Assembly: GCA_016187325.1 (NCBI GenBank)
Contig: JACPJY010000242.1
Span: forward strand, 1 to 28,631
Direction: 5' to 3'
Source: Rhodospirillales bacterium
Lineage (GTDB): Bacteria > Pseudomonadota > Alphaproteobacteria > Rhodospirillales > Casp-alpha2
DNA: 28,631 nt
Position 1 is the first letter of the stretch, and every line of letters starts with the position of its first letter. Position numbers and translations under genes: made by a program. The notes below the pieces were generated by a model that saw only the letters and a program-made list of their open reading frames with translations, was not told the DNA's origin and searched no databases. Of this stretch, positions 15,426 to 22,593 are shown one piece after another.

Positions 15426-16223
15426 TCAGCGGCCGGTGGCAGCCAGGATCTTCAGCAGTGCCGCGTGGGCGTGGTCGTTAGCGGCGACGATCTCGCCTTT
15501 TTGCAAAATCCGGTCGCGGCCCTCGAAATCGCTGGCGAATCCGCCGGCCTCGCGGACCAGCACGATGCCCGCCGCCATGTCCCACGGATGCAGCCCCATC
15601 TCCCAGAACCCCTCGTAGCGGCCGGCCGCGACGTAGGCCAGATCGAGGGCCGCCGAGCCGAACCGCCGCACCCCCGCCGCCACCGCCATCACGGCGCGCA
15701 GTTGACCGAGGTAGCGGTCGTGGTCCTCCTTGCCGGCGAAAGGGATGCCGGTGGCGAATAGCGATTCATCCAACGTGCGACGCCCGGATACCCGGATACG
15801 GCGGCCGTTGAGATAGGCACCCTGGCCGTTCTCGGCCCAGAACATCTGATCGTTGACCGGCTCGTAAACGACGCCGGCGGCGAGCTCGCCGTCGCGCTCA
15901 AGCCCGATCGACACCGAAAAATGCGCGATCCCGTGCAGCAGGTTGGTAGTGCCGTCGAGCGGATCGACGATCCAGCGGTTGGAAGTGTCGGCACCGGCGA
16001 TCTCGCCCGATTCCTCGAGCAGGAAGCCGTATTTGGGGCGCGCCTTCGAAAGCTCCCGGACGATAACCTGTTCCGCCTTCCTGTCCGCGGCGCTGACGAA
16101 ATCGCCGGTGCCCTTGCGCGACACCTGCAGGTTCTCGATCTCGCCGAAGTCGCGGATCAGCCCGCGCGCCGCCTTGGTGGCGGCGGCGGCCATCACGTTC
16201 AGCAATGCGGAACGCTTGGTCAT
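15426..16223 (-). CDS. suhB: Inositol-1-monophosphatase family protein SuhB
   Basis: This 265-residue magnesium-dependent phosphatase acts on inositol phosphates or related sugar phosphates; SuhB in some bacteria also joins transcription antitermination complexes. The metal-site motifs are EESGE at about residues 70-74, DPLDGTTNLLHG at about 87-98, and WDMAAG near residue 212. Its length is standard. It follows efp with a 15-bp gap on the same strand. The ribosome binding site is poor, so translational coupling to efp is likely. The lithium-sensitive IMPase fold is clear, but the in vivo substrate is not. Confidence 0.92.
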   Translation of the reverse strand: MTKRSALLNVMAAAATKAARGLIRDFGEIENLQVSRKGTGDFVSAADRKAEQVIVRELSKARPKYGFLLEESGEIAGADTSNRWIVDPLDGTTNLLHGIAHFSVSIGLERDGELAAGVVYEPVNDQMFWAENGQGAYLNGRRIRVSGRRTLDESLFATGIPFAGKEDHDRYLGQLRAVMAVAAGVRRFGSAALDLAYVAAGRYEGFWEMGLHPWDMAAGIVLVREAGGFASDFEGRDRILQKGEIVAANDHAHAALLKILAATGR

Positions 16224-16238
16224 CCCGCGCGCCGACGT

Positions 16239-16808
16239 TCAATCCTTGGCCCGTTCGACGTAAGAGCAGTCGGCGGTGTTGACGACAATGCGGGTGCCGG
16301 TCTCGATGTGCGGCGGCACCAGGCAGCGGAGGCCATTCTCCAGCACCGCCGGTTTGTAGGAAGATGACGCGGTCTGCCGTTTGACCACCGCGTCGGCCTC
16401 GACGACCTTGAGAACCACGGTGCCGGGAAGCTGGATGCCGATCGGCTCGCCGTCGTGGGAGTCGATGGTCACCGTCATGCCGTCCTGGAGGAACTTGGCC
16501 TGATCCTCGTCGATCATGTTGCTGTCGAGTGTGATCTGGTCATAGGTCTCGGTGTCCATGAACGTGTACATGCCGGCGTCGGCGAACAAGAACTGGTAGT
16601 TCTTCTGGTCGAGGCGCACACGCTCGACAGCCTCCGACGAGCGGAAGCGCTCGTTGAGCTTGGTGCCGGTGCGGAGGTCCTTGAGCTCGACCTGCAGGTA
16701 AGCCCCGCCTTTGCCGGGCTGGGTGTGCTGGATCTTCACAGCCCGCCACAGGCTGCCCTGGTGTTCGATCACCATCCCCGGACGGATGGCGTTACCATTT
16801 ATTTTCAT
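16239..16808 (-). CDS. efp: Elongation factor P
   Basis: The 189-residue EF-P rescues ribosomes stalled at polyproline stretches. It has three beta-barrel domains: MKINGNAIRPGMVIEHQGSL at the start, the modification-loop Lys33 in QPGKGGAY, and the C-terminal domain ending VVNTADCSYVERAKD. Lys33 in this context is the kind modified by EpmA-type lysylation, but no epm genes are in the window. Several proteins encoded nearby are Pro-rich (TolA, the OmpA-fold protein, the TrcR tail) and so are plausible clients. It is followed by suhB. Confidence 0.97.
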   Translation of the reverse strand: MKINGNAIRPGMVIEHQGSLWRAVKIQHTQPGKGGAYLQVELKDLRTGTKLNERFRSSEAVERVRLDQKNYQFLFADAGMYTFMDTETYDQITLDSNMIDEDQAKFLQDGMTVTIDSHDGEPIGIQLPGTVVLKVVEADAVVKRQTASSSYKPAVLENGLRCLVPPHIETGTRIVVNTADCSYVERAKD

Positions 16809-16904
16809 TGTATTTTCGCCGTATTTTGGGAGCGCCGCATGCGGCCGCGGCGCGGAAGCTAGCAGGTTGCCTGCGTCTTCGCAATCGCCGCCATGGCCGC
16901 CGCC

Positions 16905-17540
16905 TCAGGCGCTGCCAGCGATCACTTCGTTGAAGGCTTTCACCGCCGCCGCCGGCCCCTGAGGGTGGTCCCAAACGCCGGAGATGACGGCCAGAAAATC
17001 GGCGCCGGCCTCAACTAGTGGCCGGCAGTTGTCGACCGTGATGCCGCCGATGGCGACCGCCGGCACCACCATCAGCTCGCTCCACCATTCGAGTAGGTCT
17101 AAGTCGGCGCGGGTCTTGGCGGCCTTGGTGCCGGTCGGGAAAAACGCCCCGAAGGCGACATAGTCAGCGCCCTGCTCGGCCGCCTCGATCGCCAGATGGC
17201 GGGAGTTGTGGGCGGTGACGCCGACGATACCTTGCGGGCCGACCGCCTTGCGCGCTTCGGCATAGGAGGCGTCCTCCTGGCCGATGTGGACGCCGTCGCA
17301 ACCGGTGTCGCGGGCAAGGTCCGGGCGATCGTTCATGATCAGCGGCACGCCGTGAGCGTCGCACACCGGCCTGAACGCCTGAACGGCGCGGCGGACGGCA
17401 TCGTCGTCGGCGCCTTTCAGACGCAACTGCACGGCAGCGACGTCGTCGGCGGCCAGCGCCGCAGCCAGCGTGCCGGCGAACGCCCTCGGCTCGAACGCCG
17501 GCGGCGTGATCAGATAAAGACGGCAAGTCTCGGCCTGCAC
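16905..17540 (-). CDS. thiE: Thiamine-phosphate synthase
   Basis: The 211-residue TIM-barrel enzyme joins HMP-pyrophosphate and thiazole phosphate to make thiamine phosphate. Recognisable blocks are VQLRLK, PLIMNDR (pyrophosphate site), GVHIGQED, GVTAHN, FGAFFPTGTK and the phosphate-binding AIGGI. The start is GTG at 17538-17540 with GGGAG eight bases upstream. No TPP riboswitch precedes it; instead a small gene lies 16 bp upstream. The VTAHN variant replaces the more common S-T/C-H block. Confidence 0.93.
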   Translation of the reverse strand: MQAETCRLYLITPPAFEPRAFAGTLAAALAADDVAAVQLRLKGADDDAVRRAVQAFRPVCDAHGVPLIMNDRPDLARDTGCDGVHIGQEDASYAEARKAVGPQGIVGVTAHNSRHLAIEAAEQGADYVAFGAFFPTGTKAAKTRADLDLLEWWSELMVVPAVAIGGITVDNCRPLVEAGADFLAVISGVWDHPQGPAAAVKAFNEVIAGSA

Positions 17541-17556
17541 TGGTATTGCTCCCTGG

Positions 17557-17976
17557 TCAGTCGGCAGCGGTTAGCCACGTCCTGAGCGCGGCGCCGCGGT
17601 CTTCGGCGTCGAGCAAATCGAGGGCCGGTTGGTCGGCATCGCTGTTGTCGAGCCGGGCGCCCGACTGGGCGGCGATGTCGGCGATGCGGTCGCGTGCCTT
17701 GCCGGCGACGCTGAGTCGGATCACCTTCAATCCATGGCGCAGCGCGCCCAGCGCCAGGCCGGGATCGGCGCCGCAATCGAACACGGCGGTGACGGCGACG
17801 CCCGGATAGGCGCGGCAGGCGGCGCGCACGATGTCACGGTACACCGAGGCGCCGAGGTAGCGGGCGGCGTCCGGGGCGCTCCTCAGCGTCAGCGAGGCGA
17901 GGCCGAACTCTGCCGCCGCCGCCACCGCGGCACGGGCGTCGTCGAGGTCGTGGACGATGACCGGACGGTCCTTCAT
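17557..17976 (-). CDS. Conserved hypothetical protein upstream of thiE
   Basis: This 139-residue alpha/beta protein has no motif I can name. Alternating hydrophobic strands and helices (FGLASLTLRS, GVAVTAVFDCG, GLKVIRLSVAG) suggest a small Rossmann- or half-barrel-like fold, and the C-terminus is acidic. AGGAGA lies six bases before the ATG at 17974-17976. It precedes thiE by 16 bp and is probably co-transcribed with thiE, efp and suhB. Its only cysteines are in VRAACRAY and VFDCGADPG. Confidence 0.75.
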   Translation of the reverse strand: MKDRPVIVHDLDDARAAVAAAAEFGLASLTLRSAPDAARYLGASVYRDIVRAACRAYPGVAVTAVFDCGADPGLALGALRHGLKVIRLSVAGKARDRIADIAAQSGARLDNSDADQPALDLLDAEDRGAALRTWLTAAD

Positions 17977-18072
17977 CGGATCTCCTGGCCGGGTCCGGCG
18001 CCAGCGTGGCCGCCGGGAATCCCGCTTTTTCCCCGTTGTGACGATGGACACAGCCGCCACCGCGGGAAAACC

Positions 18073-18101
18073 CTACTATGCGCCAGCGCCATGATATGCA
18101 A
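18073..18101 (-). promoter_or_regulatory. Possible promoter of the thiE-efp-suhB operon
   Basis: The minus strand has TTGCAT (18101-18096), 17 bases, TAGTAG (18078-18073), giving a leader of about 90 bases before the small gene at 17976. The -10 match is moderate. Confidence 0.4.
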
Positions 18102-18206
18102 AAACAATCCTTCGAGGGACGGAAAACCGCCCGTTCGCGCCCTCGCCGGTTTCCTGCCGCCTCGGCGGGATGACGTCCAACCTGGGATTTGACCGGAGCG
18201 CCCGAC

Positions 18207-19055
18207 GTGGACATTGCGACCCTTCTCGGCCTGATCATCGGCGTCACCGTCGTGACGTTGGCGATTATGACCGGTTCCGACCTCTGGATCTTCCTCAACC
18301 TCCCGGGGTTCCTGATCGTTCTCGGCGGCACCTTCGCCGCCACGCTGATAAAGTTTCCGATCTCGGGCGTATTTGTCGCCTTCTTCGTCGGCATCAAGGC
18401 GGCGTTCGTCAACGAGAACGAAACCCCGCGCGAGATCATCGATTTGACCATGCGCCTGGTGAAGCGAGCGCGCAAATCGGGCCTGATCGGACTGGAAAAG
18501 ATCAGGGTCGGCAACTCGTTCTTCCGTAAGGGCGTGCAACTGTGCGCCGACGGCCGCGACGTTGACTTCATCCGCAAGACGATGACCCGCGAGATGGAGC
18601 TGGCGATCCAGCGCCAGGAGGTCGGCGAGCGGGTGTTTCGGGCGATTGGCGATTCGGCGCCGGCCTTCGGCATGGTTGGCACCCTGGTCGGCCTGGTGCA
18701 GATGTTGAGCAACATGAGCGATCCGACGAGCATCGGCCCGGCGATGGCGGTGGCGCTACTGACCACCCTTTACGGGGTACTAATCGCGCAACTCATCGCG
18801 CTTCCCATCGCCGACAAGCTGGAGGCCAAGAATTCCCTCGAGCGTGCCAACAAGGTGCTGATCATCGAATCGATCGTCCAGATCCACGAGCGCAACAACC
18901 CGACCGCCGTGCTCGACATCCTCGAGGCCTATCTGCCCGAAAAGCAGCGCCAGCGGCGCGCGCCCGATTCCAAGGCTGGGCCCCAACTCGGCCGCCGGAC
19001 CACCGACAAGCCGGACGTCGAGCTGGAGTACGCCCGGAGGGCGACAGACCGCTGA
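18207..19055 (+). CDS. motA: Flagellar motor stator protein MotA
   Basis: The 282-residue MotA (PomA-like branch) forms the stator ion channel with MotB and drives flagellar rotation. It starts at GTG 18207-18209 (reading MDIATLLGLIIG), with GGAG about ten bases upstream. Four membrane helices are visible. The conserved block at the third helix is GDSAPAFGMVGTLVGLVQML, followed by DPTSIGPAMAVALLTTLYG at the fourth. The cytoplasmic loop carries the charged residues that contact the rotor (RLVKRARKSG, RKTMTREMELAIQRQE). The stop overlaps the motB ATG (TGATG). The ion used (proton or sodium) cannot be decided here. Confidence 0.92.
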   Translation: MDIATLLGLIIGVTVVTLAIMTGSDLWIFLNLPGFLIVLGGTFAATLIKFPISGVFVAFFVGIKAAFVNENETPREIIDLTMRLVKRARKSGLIGLEKIRVGNSFFRKGVQLCADGRDVDFIRKTMTREMELAIQRQEVGERVFRAIGDSAPAFGMVGTLVGLVQMLSNMSDPTSIGPAMAVALLTTLYGVLIAQLIALPIADKLEAKNSLERANKVLIIESIVQIHERNNPTAVLDILEAYLPEKQRQRRAPDSKAGPQLGRRTTDKPDVELEYARRATDR

Positions 19056-19804
19056 TGAGCGCTTACAGGCGAAGAAAAGACGACAGCGGCGCGCCGCGCT
19101 GGATGGTGACATTCGCCGACATGATGGCGCTGCTGTTCGCGCTGTTCGTGCTGCTGCTGTCGTTTGCCAAAGTCGACAACGAAACTTTCCAGCGCCACGC
19201 CGGACCGATGCGCGACGCCTTTGGGCTCGGCGACCGGATACTCAGGACAACGTCGCGCGAATTTCCGGTTCCCGGCGAGGCCGGACCCGGCGAGCGGACA
19301 TCATCGGCCGCCTCGCAGGTCATGGCTGGGGCGCGACGCCTCGACGCCAAGCGGAACTTCCTGTTCAATTTCCGCCGCATCATGGAAACCGAACTCGCCC
19401 ATTCGATTGTGGTCCTTATCGACCAGGGCGACCGCATTGTCATCCGCTTTCCTGACGCCACCGCGTTCGAATCCGGCAGCGCCGCGCTGGCACCAGATTT
19501 CGTGCCCACGCTTAATCGCATCGCCAGCGTGCTCAAGGCGACCAAGGGCGTGCTCCTGGTGTCCGGCCACACCGACGACACGCCGATTTCGACCGTGCGC
19601 TTCCGTTCGAACTGGGATCTGTCGGCGGCGCGCGCCGTGTCGGTCGTCCATCACCTGGTCGAGAAGGCCGGCATATCGCCAGCCCGCATCACCGCCCAAG
19701 GCTTCTCCGACAGCCGGCCGCTGGTGACTAACGATTCACCAGTCAACCGGTCGAAGAATCGGCGCGTCGAGATCGCGATCGAGATCACCGCCTACGAAGG
19801 GTAA
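19055..19804 (+). CDS. motB: Flagellar motor protein MotB
   Basis: The 249-residue MotB has a single membrane helix (VTFADMMALLFALFVLLLSF) carrying the ion-binding Asp22. A plug/linker region follows, then a C-terminal OmpA-type peptidoglycan-binding domain (VSGHTDDTPISTVRFRSNWD, SAARAVSVVHHL, NRSKNRRVEIAI). It anchors the stator to the cell wall. A CGGAGGGCG ribosome binding site lies inside the end of motA, and the start and stop codons overlap. It ends 25 bp from the convergent gap gene, and no terminator hairpin is evident in that gap. Confidence 0.93.
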   Translation: MSAYRRRKDDSGAPRWMVTFADMMALLFALFVLLLSFAKVDNETFQRHAGPMRDAFGLGDRILRTTSREFPVPGEAGPGERTSSAASQVMAGARRLDAKRNFLFNFRRIMETELAHSIVVLIDQGDRIVIRFPDATAFESGSAALAPDFVPTLNRIASVLKATKGVLLVSGHTDDTPISTVRFRSNWDLSAARAVSVVHHLVEKAGISPARITAQGFSDSRPLVTNDSPVNRSKNRRVEIAIEITAYEG

Positions 19805-19829
19805 GGGCGCACCAGCCGGGGAAGAGCAA

Positions 19830-20837
19830 TCAGTCGATGTTGTGCATGGCGACGGCGGTGTCGGACATGCGGTTGGAAAATCCCCACTCGTTGTCGTACC
19901 AACTGAGCACGCGCACGAAGTTACCGTCGATCACCTGCGTCTGAGTGGCGTCGAAGCTCGACGACGCCGGATTGTGGTTGAAGTCGATAGACACCAGGTC
20001 ATCGGTCACGTAGTCGAGGATGCCCTTCAAGCGGCCTTCCGAGGCCTTCCTGATAGCGGCGTTGATTTCTTCGGGGGTGGTCTTGCGGGCGGCTACGAAC
20101 TTGAAGTCGATCAGCGACACGTTCGGCGTCGGTACCCGGATCGCGGTGCCGTCGAGCTTGCCGGCCAGCTCCGGCAGCACGAGGCCGACCGCGCGCGCCG
20201 CCCCGGTCGTCGTCGGGATCATCGAGATCGCGCAGGCGCGGGCCCGGCGCGGATCGCTGTGCAGCGTGTCCAGCGGCCGCTGGTCGCCAGTGTAGGAATG
20301 CACGGTGGTCATGAAGCCCTTTTCGATGCCGATCGCCTTGTTCAGCACGTCGGCGACCGGGGCCAGGCAGTTGGTGGTGCACGACGCGTTGGAAACGACG
20401 GTGTGATGGGCCTCAAGCTTGTCGTGGTTGACGCCATAGACGACGGTCAAGTCGACGTTCTTGGCCGGTGCCGAGATAAGCACCTTGGATGCGCCGGCGT
20501 CGAGATGCTTGGAAGCCGACTCGCGGTCGGTGAATAGCCCCGTACACTCGAGCGCGATATCAACGCCGAGGTCCTTCCACGGAAGCCTAGCCGGATCGCG
20601 CTCCGCCGTCACCCGGATCAGCCCGGTGCCGACGTCCATACTGTCGTCGTCGATGGTGAATTCGCCGCCGAACGTGCCGTGGACGGAATCGTACTTCAGC
20701 AGGTGCGCGTTGATCTTGGTCGAGCCGAGATCGTTGATGCCGACCACCTGTACGTCGTTGCGCCGCGTTTCCATGATCGCGCGCAACACCAGGCGGCCGA
20801 TGCGCCCGAAACCGTTGATGCCGACACGTACCGCCAT
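19830..20837 (-). CDS. gap: Type I glyceraldehyde-3-phosphate dehydrogenase
   Basis: This 335-residue cytoplasmic enzyme of glycolysis/gluconeogenesis has the NAD motif GINGFGRIGR at residues 6-15 and the Asp of INDLG, which favours NAD over NADP. The catalytic cysteine lies in SNASCTTNCLAP. The His block TTVHSYTGDQ and the C-terminal SWYDNEWGFSNRM complete the signature. The ATG at 20835-20837 has GAGGGAG about seven bases upstream. A terminator-like hairpin sits in the leader 24 bp before the start. The gene is alone, with no pgk or fba next to it in the window. Confidence 0.97.
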   Translation of the reverse strand: MAVRVGINGFGRIGRLVLRAIMETRRNDVQVVGINDLGSTKINAHLLKYDSVHGTFGGEFTIDDDSMDVGTGLIRVTAERDPARLPWKDLGVDIALECTGLFTDRESASKHLDAGASKVLISAPAKNVDLTVVYGVNHDKLEAHHTVVSNASCTTNCLAPVADVLNKAIGIEKGFMTTVHSYTGDQRPLDTLHSDPRRARACAISMIPTTTGAARAVGLVLPELAGKLDGTAIRVPTPNVSLIDFKFVAARKTTPEEINAAIRKASEGRLKGILDYVTDDLVSIDFNHNPASSSFDATQTQVIDGNFVRVLSWYDNEWGFSNRMSDTAVAMHNID

Positions 20838-20856
20838 TCGCCACTCCCTCAATGCT

Positions 20857-20878
20857 AAAAGGGGGCAACATCGCCCCC
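20857..20878 (-). terminator. Terminator-like hairpin in the gap leader
   Basis: On the minus strand GGGGGC (20878-20873) pairs with GCCCCC (20866-20861) around GATGTT and is followed by TTTT (20860-20857). The gap ribosome binding site begins a few bases later. No minus-strand gene precedes it, so a role as leader attenuator is more natural than termination of an upstream gene. Confidence 0.5.
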
Positions 20879-21099
20879 CCCCGCGGTTATCGTTTCCGCG
20901 GGTCTCTCCGCGGCTCGCAGCGCGATCATAGACCGCCGTTCGCCGCGCCCGGGAGTCTCAGTTTCCCGCCGCCGCACCATCCGGCGAAAGACCCCGAGCG
21001 TCAACGGGATTGCGCCCGCCGCGATCCCGGATTCGGTCGCTGCCAAGCCATGTTTTTGGTTTCGTTTTAGGACGTTGCAGAAGCTTTTTACGACGAAGG

Positions 21100-21129
21100 T
21101 TGACGTATTTGCGAATGCCGTCCTATGCT
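21100..21129 (+). promoter_or_regulatory. Predicted promoter of the DUF4164-zapA operon
   Basis: TTGACG (21100-21105) is separated by 18 bases from TATGCT (21124-21129), with a predicted start near 21136. That gives a leader of about 48 bases to the TTG start at 21184. Confidence 0.55.
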
Positions 21130-21183
21130 GCGCCGCGGTCAAGCGCTTGCGCCCCGTCACCCCCGGGATCCAAAGGGAAGCCG

Positions 21184-21414
21184 TTGAAAAAGCCGAATCT
21201 GCAAAAACCGCCGAAGGTCGAACGCGCCCGCGTCCGCCTGGAAGCCGCGGTGACGCGCCTGGAACGAGCGGCGGCTACCGCTGGACCGGCGGCGCTGGCG
21301 CGCGAACTGCAGGAGCTGAAGGACGAGAACGCCGATCTCAAGGCGCTCACCGCCACCGTTACCGAGCGACTCGACGTCGCCATCGGCCGGCTGCGCACCG
21401 TGATCGGGGAGTGA
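21184..21414 (+). CDS. DUF4164-like small coiled-coil protein upstream of zapA
   Basis: The 76-residue product is predicted almost entirely helical, with heptad-like leucines and charged residues (LEAAVTRLERAAA, ARELQELKDENADLKALTAT). Small proteins of the DUF4164 type sit directly before zapA in many Alphaproteobacteria, and this fits in position, size and sequence style. No ATG is available; the TTG at 21184-21186 has AGGGA five bases upstream and gives a basic start (LKKPNLQKPPKV). One base separates its stop from the zapA ATG. A division-related role is inferred from the context only. Confidence 0.7.
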   Translation: MKKPNLQKPPKVERARVRLEAAVTRLERAAATAGPAALARELQELKDENADLKALTATVTERLDVAIGRLRTVIGE

Positions 21415-21415
21415 C

Positions 21416-21748
21416 ATGGCGCAGCTTACCGTCAGCATCAACGGCCGCAACTACCAGGTCGCCTGCGACGACGGCCAGGAAGCACATCTCTCCCGCCTCG
21501 GCACCTACGTCGACAATCGCGTCAAGGAACTGGTGGCTGCGGTCGGCCAGGTCGGCGACGCGCGACTCTTGGTGATGGTGTCGCTGCTGCTTGCGGACGA
21601 ACTATCGGACGCCTATTCATCGCTCGATGTGGCGCAGTCCGACGAAGGCGTCGCTGCGGCGCTTAACGCCGAAGAAGCGCTTAGCGCCGAAATCGAAAAT
21701 CTGGCGGCGCGCATCGAAAATATTGCCGAGCGCCTTGAACAAGCTTAG
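21416..21748 (+). CDS. zapA: Cell division protein ZapA
   Basis: The 110-residue ZapA cross-links FtsZ filaments at the division ring. The N-terminal domain (MAQLTVSINGRNYQVACDDG, HLSRLGTYVDNRVKEL) is the FtsZ-interacting head. The second half is a long helix that dimerises (LLVMVSLLLADELSDAYSSL), ending in a Glu-rich coiled coil. It is translated one base after the DUF4164-like gene. Its TAG stop forms part of the -10 box of the 6S RNA promoter that follows. Confidence 0.93.
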   Translation: MAQLTVSINGRNYQVACDDGQEAHLSRLGTYVDNRVKELVAAVGQVGDARLLVMVSLLLADELSDAYSSLDVAQSDEGVAAALNAEEALSAEIENLAARIENIAERLEQA

Positions 21749-21751
21749 ATT
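21723..21751 (+). promoter_or_regulatory. Predicted promoter of the 6S RNA, embedded in the end of zapA
   Basis: TTGCCG (21723-21728), a 17-base spacer and TAGATT (21746-21751) predict a start at about 21758. That is where the closing stem of the RNA begins. The TAG of the -10 box is the zapA stop codon. Confidence 0.6.
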
Positions 21752-21757
21752 CACTTC

Positions 21758-21922
21758 AGGGCGGTTGCTGCCCAGCACGTCAGGCAAGTTTATCCCTGGG
21801 GCCAAGTAATATCTCTTGGGAGCTGTCCCTGCCGGGCCCTTGGGCCCGGTATATGGCGCCCACCTGCACACGCAGGCCACGGAGGATCACTCGCCGACGG
21901 CTGATGCGGGGCCGCCCGTTTT
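21758..21922 (+). ncRNA. ssrS: 6S RNA
   Basis: 6S RNA binds the housekeeping RNA polymerase holoenzyme and acts as a promoter mimic. The position between zapA and the 5-formyltetrahydrofolate cyclo-ligase gene is its conserved location. The two ends pair: GGGCGG (21759-21764) with CCGCCC (21912-21917), and CAGC-A-CGTC (21773-21781) with GACGGCTG (21896-21903, one bulged A). The middle has a large partly unpaired region (CCAAGTAATATCTCTTGG side against GGAGGATCACTCG) and a distal hairpin in which CCGGGCC pairs with GGCCCGG at 21832-21849. A TTTT run ends the RNA. The length is about 165 bases. Exact ends are inferred from pairing and the promoter. Confidence 0.8.
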
Positions 21923-21971
21923 ATTCACCGTTCGCCCATCCATCCCCATTTACCGTGCGGCTTTTCTTGCC

Positions 21972-22565
21972 ATGTCCGATTCGGTTTTCGAGCAGAAGCG
22001 AGTGTTACGCAGCGAGGCCCGCGAACGTCGCCGCCGCGCCGCCGCGGCGACCGGCAAGCAGGCCGGTGAACGACTGGCCGACAATTACTTCAAGGCAGCG
22101 GCAGGCTTCGCCAACCGCTCGCCCAAATCGGCGGTGTCTGGCTATTGGCCGATGGCCGAGGAGATGGACGTGCGGCCGCTGATGGCGCGGCTGCACGCCG
22201 AAGGCCACGCTATCGCACTGCCAGTGGTGGTCGGCAAGGGCAAACCGCTGATCTTCCGCCGTTGGCAGCCGGGGTCGGCGCTTGGCGAGACCGGCTTCGG
22301 CCTACACCAGCCAAGTGCCGATGCGTCCGAACTGGTGCCAGAGATTTTGCTGGTGCCGCTACTGGCTTTCGATCCCTTTGGCTACCGGCTAGGCTGGGGC
22401 GGCGGCTTTTACGACCGCACGCTGGCGGCGCTCAGGAAAGCGCATCCGGTAATAGCCGTCGGCGTCGCCTACGCGGCGCAGCAGGTGGAGCAGGTGCCGC
22501 GCACGGAGCGCGACCAGCCGCTCGACTGGGTGGTTACCGAGGAAGGGTACATCGAGATTCCATGA
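21972..22565 (+). CDS. 5-formyltetrahydrofolate cyclo-ligase
   Basis: This 197-residue enzyme (YgfA/MTHFS family) converts 5-formyl-THF to 5,10-methenyl-THF using ATP. The N-terminal basic helix (KRVLRSEARERRRR) is followed by GYWPMAEEMDVRPL, and the signature FDPFGYRLGWGGGFYDRTLA binds the nucleotide and folate phosphate. The ATG at 21972-21974 gives the usual length; it lacks a clear ribosome binding site, and upstream in-frame sequence belongs to the 6S RNA. The coupling with 6S RNA is ancient and conserved, so co-transcription is likely. Confidence 0.92.
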   Translation: MSDSVFEQKRVLRSEARERRRRAAAATGKQAGERLADNYFKAAAGFANRSPKSAVSGYWPMAEEMDVRPLMARLHAEGHAIALPVVVGKGKPLIFRRWQPGSALGETGFGLHQPSADASELVPEILLVPLLAFDPFGYRLGWGGGFYDRTLAALRKAHPVIAVGVAYAAQQVEQVPRTERDQPLDWVVTEEGYIEIP

Positions 22566-22593
22566 TTGCGCCGGCGATGAGTAGAGGACGGCA

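Larger units (their letters stand above)
20838..21183. other. 346-bp divergent promoter region between gap and the zapA cluster
   Basis: This region contains the gap leader hairpin (20861-20878), a run of nine C (20874-20882), three CCGCGG palindromes at 20881, 20896 and 20908, a minus-strand TATGAT (20930-20925) and the plus-strand promoter at 21100-21129. I see no gene in it. Confidence 0.7.

Noticed and set aside
14465..15761. Long plus-strand frames opposite the OmpA-fold gene and suhB
   Set aside because: They are Gly/Arg- or Ala/Gly-rich mirror images of the Pro/Ala-rich linker and of suhB codons, without ribosome binding sites or family motifs.
17541..17560. TPP riboswitch before thiE
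   Set aside because: Only 16 bases separate thiE from the upstream gene. The leader of that gene (17977-18072) shows no thi-box pattern that I can recognise.
20881..20913. CRISPR or satellite-like repeat formed by three CCGCGG copies
   Set aside because: The units are only six bases, with unequal spacing and unrelated spacers. They are recorded only as a possible leader or operator feature.
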